A stretch of 15,431 nt of DNA from contig DERX01000059.1 in NCBI GenBank assembly GCA_002361875.1, positions 1 to 15,431 of the forward strand, given 5' to 3'. Position 1 is the stretch's first letter. Each line of letters opens with the position of its first letter. The notes beneath the pieces are model-generated. The model worked only from the letters and a program-made list of their open reading frames with translations, was not told the DNA's origin and made no database searches. The translations under genes were made by a program, and so were the position numbers. Shown piece by piece: positions 14,691 through 15,431 of the stretch. The stretch is from Ruminococcaceae bacterium UBA3329. Its GTDB lineage: Bacteria; Bacillota; Clostridia; Oscillospirales; Acutalibacteraceae.

Positions 14691-15311
14691 TTACTTATTT
14701 TCTGTAGGCTTTGCATTTACCGTTTCACCGGTGTTTTCATTGTCGGCGTTCTTAAGCACTTTAAACACGGTAATAAACATAATTTTAATATCCAACCACA
14801 AAGACATATTGTCAACATACCAAACATTTAATTCAATACGATGATTCCATTCAACATCTTTTCGCCCGTTAATCTGCGCCCACCCGGTAATACCAGGACG
14901 CACTTCAAACATACGCAGCTGTTCGTCTGTATATTCGGAATATTCCCACGGATGATATGTAAGCGGAGGACGGGGGCCTATAAAGCTCATATCGCCTTTC
15001 AAAATATTAACTAACTGCGGCAGCTCGTCAAAACTGGTTGCGCGCAATATTTTACCGATTTTCGTAACACGCATATCATCTTTTCCGGAATAAACTCCGC
15101 TGCCTGTATGTTCTGCTCCGACACACATAGAACGAAATTTATAAATACAGAAAACCTTACCGTTCTTGCCGATACGCTCCTGCTTAAAAATTGCAGGCCC
15201 TTTTGAAGTTGCCCTCACTAAAGCAAATATTATGAGTAACAGCGGCCAAATAATCACCAATGCAACAGCAGCTGCACAGATATCTAAAAAACGCTTTATG
15301 TAAATATACAA
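14691..15311 (-). CDS. Priming sugar-1-phosphate transferase (short monotopic PGT, PglC-like)
   Basis: This enzyme starts the repeat unit by moving a sugar phosphate from a UDP-sugar to undecaprenyl phosphate at the inner membrane face. It has one N-terminal hydrophobic re-entrant helix with a central proline (residues 8-33, Pro23), KFRSM (58-62), the catalytic pair Asp95-Glu96 in DELPQL, GPRPP (112-116) and RPGITGWAQINGR further on. At 206 residues it is the short form without the extra membrane domain of WcaJ. The start is uncertain. A TTG at 15311 has AAAAGGAAG nine bases upstream and puts the catalytic residues almost where PglC has them (93-94). An ATG at 15335 (8 residues longer) has only a weak site, and a TTG at 15374 (21 longer) is least likely. 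The tail after about residue 195 is polar and variable. It is the first gene of the segment. Confidence 0.93.
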   Translation of the reverse strand: MYIYIKRFLDICAAAVALVIIWPLLLIIFALVRATSKGPAIFKQERIGKNGKVFCIYKFRSMCVGAEHTGSGVYSGKDDMRVTKIGKILRATSFDELPQLVNILKGDMSFIGPRPPLTYHPWEYSEYTDEQLRMFEVRPGITGWAQINGRKDVEWNHRIELNVWYVDNMSLWLDIKIMFITVFKVLKNADNENTGETVNAKPTENK

Positions 15312-15320
15312 AACGCACCA

Positions 15321-15330
15321 CTTCCTTTTC
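15321..15330 (-). promoter_or_regulatory. Candidate ribosome-binding site supporting a TTG start
   Basis: The stretch GAAAAGGAAG lies nine bases ahead of TTG 15311. If the ATG at 15335 were used instead, the same bases would encode the Lys-Arg-Lys near the N terminus, so the match could be chance. Confidence 0.4.
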
Positions 15331-15374
15331 AGCATAAATTCCCAACGGAAATTTAAGCGACTCTCAACTGTCAA

Positions 15375-15431
15375 AATATATTATTTTCCGCCGTAAAACA
15401 GAATAAAATTAAAGATTTTGAATTATTATAT
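15375..15431. other. AT-rich spacer upstream of the priming transferase, no clear signal
   Basis: The 57 bases at the right edge are AT-rich and hold no open frame I would support. Several TA-rich hexamers could serve as -10 elements, but none has a recognisable -35 at 16-18 bases. Whether this is the operon promoter region or only a gap after another capsule gene cannot be decided here. Confidence 0.35.

Noticed and set aside
15369..15374. Perfect TTGACA hexamer on the minus strand, a possible -35 box for the priming transferase
   Set aside because: At 16-18 bases downstream the sequence is TTTCCG or similar, with no -10 resemblance. The nearest TA-rich hexamer is only 13 bases away.

Overview
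The window is one segment of an exopolysaccharide or capsule biosynthesis locus. Fifteen convincing genes, one gene stub and one gene cut by the left edge all lie on the minus strand, so transcription runs from the right edge to the left. The base composition is AT-rich, ribosome-binding sites are strong and purine-rich (AGGAG/AAAGG), and the polymerase is of the EpsG family. Together these suggest a low-GC Firmicute, most likely an anaerobic gut- or rumen-type Clostridia. I cannot name a genus from the sequence.

Layout in transcription order. (1) 15311-14691: a short monotopic sugar-1-phosphate transferase that would prime undecaprenyl phosphate. (2) 14669-12905: an HpcH/HpaI-type aldolase followed by a D-2-hydroxyacid dehydrogenase, an unusual pair for a capsule locus. 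(3) 12908-9142: three GT-B glycosyltransferases; between the first and second lies a 34-codon stub carrying only the NAD-binding start of a sugar epimerase/dehydratase. (4) 9138-6935: an EpsG-type polymerase, then a GT4 glycosyltransferase. (5) 6901-5939: a phosphotransferase of the aminoglycoside/choline-kinase fold. (6) 5939-4485: a Wzx-type flippase. (7) 4485-2349: a GT-B-like and a GT-A-like glycosyltransferase. (8) 2342-46: a polysaccharide pyruvyl transferase translationally coupled to an FrhB-like iron-sulfur/flavin oxidoreductase. (9) 30-1: the first ten codons of another gene.

The parts fit a Wzx/Wzy-type pathway. The primer enzyme loads the first sugar and up to six glycosyltransferases extend the repeat unit. 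The pyruvyl transferase, and possibly the kinase-fold protein, the FrhB-like protein and a product of the aldolase/dehydrogenase pair, decorate it. The flippase exports the lipid-linked unit and EpsG polymerises it outside. Chain-length control genes (Wzz/Wze type) and nucleotide-sugar synthesis genes are absent here and may lie beyond the edges or elsewhere in the genome.

Most junctions overlap (TAATG or ATGA) or are separated by under about 25 bases, as in one polycistronic unit. I see no convincing promoter, terminator, RNA gene, insertion sequence, CRISPR array or riboswitch. No gene-free stretch exceeds 80 bases.
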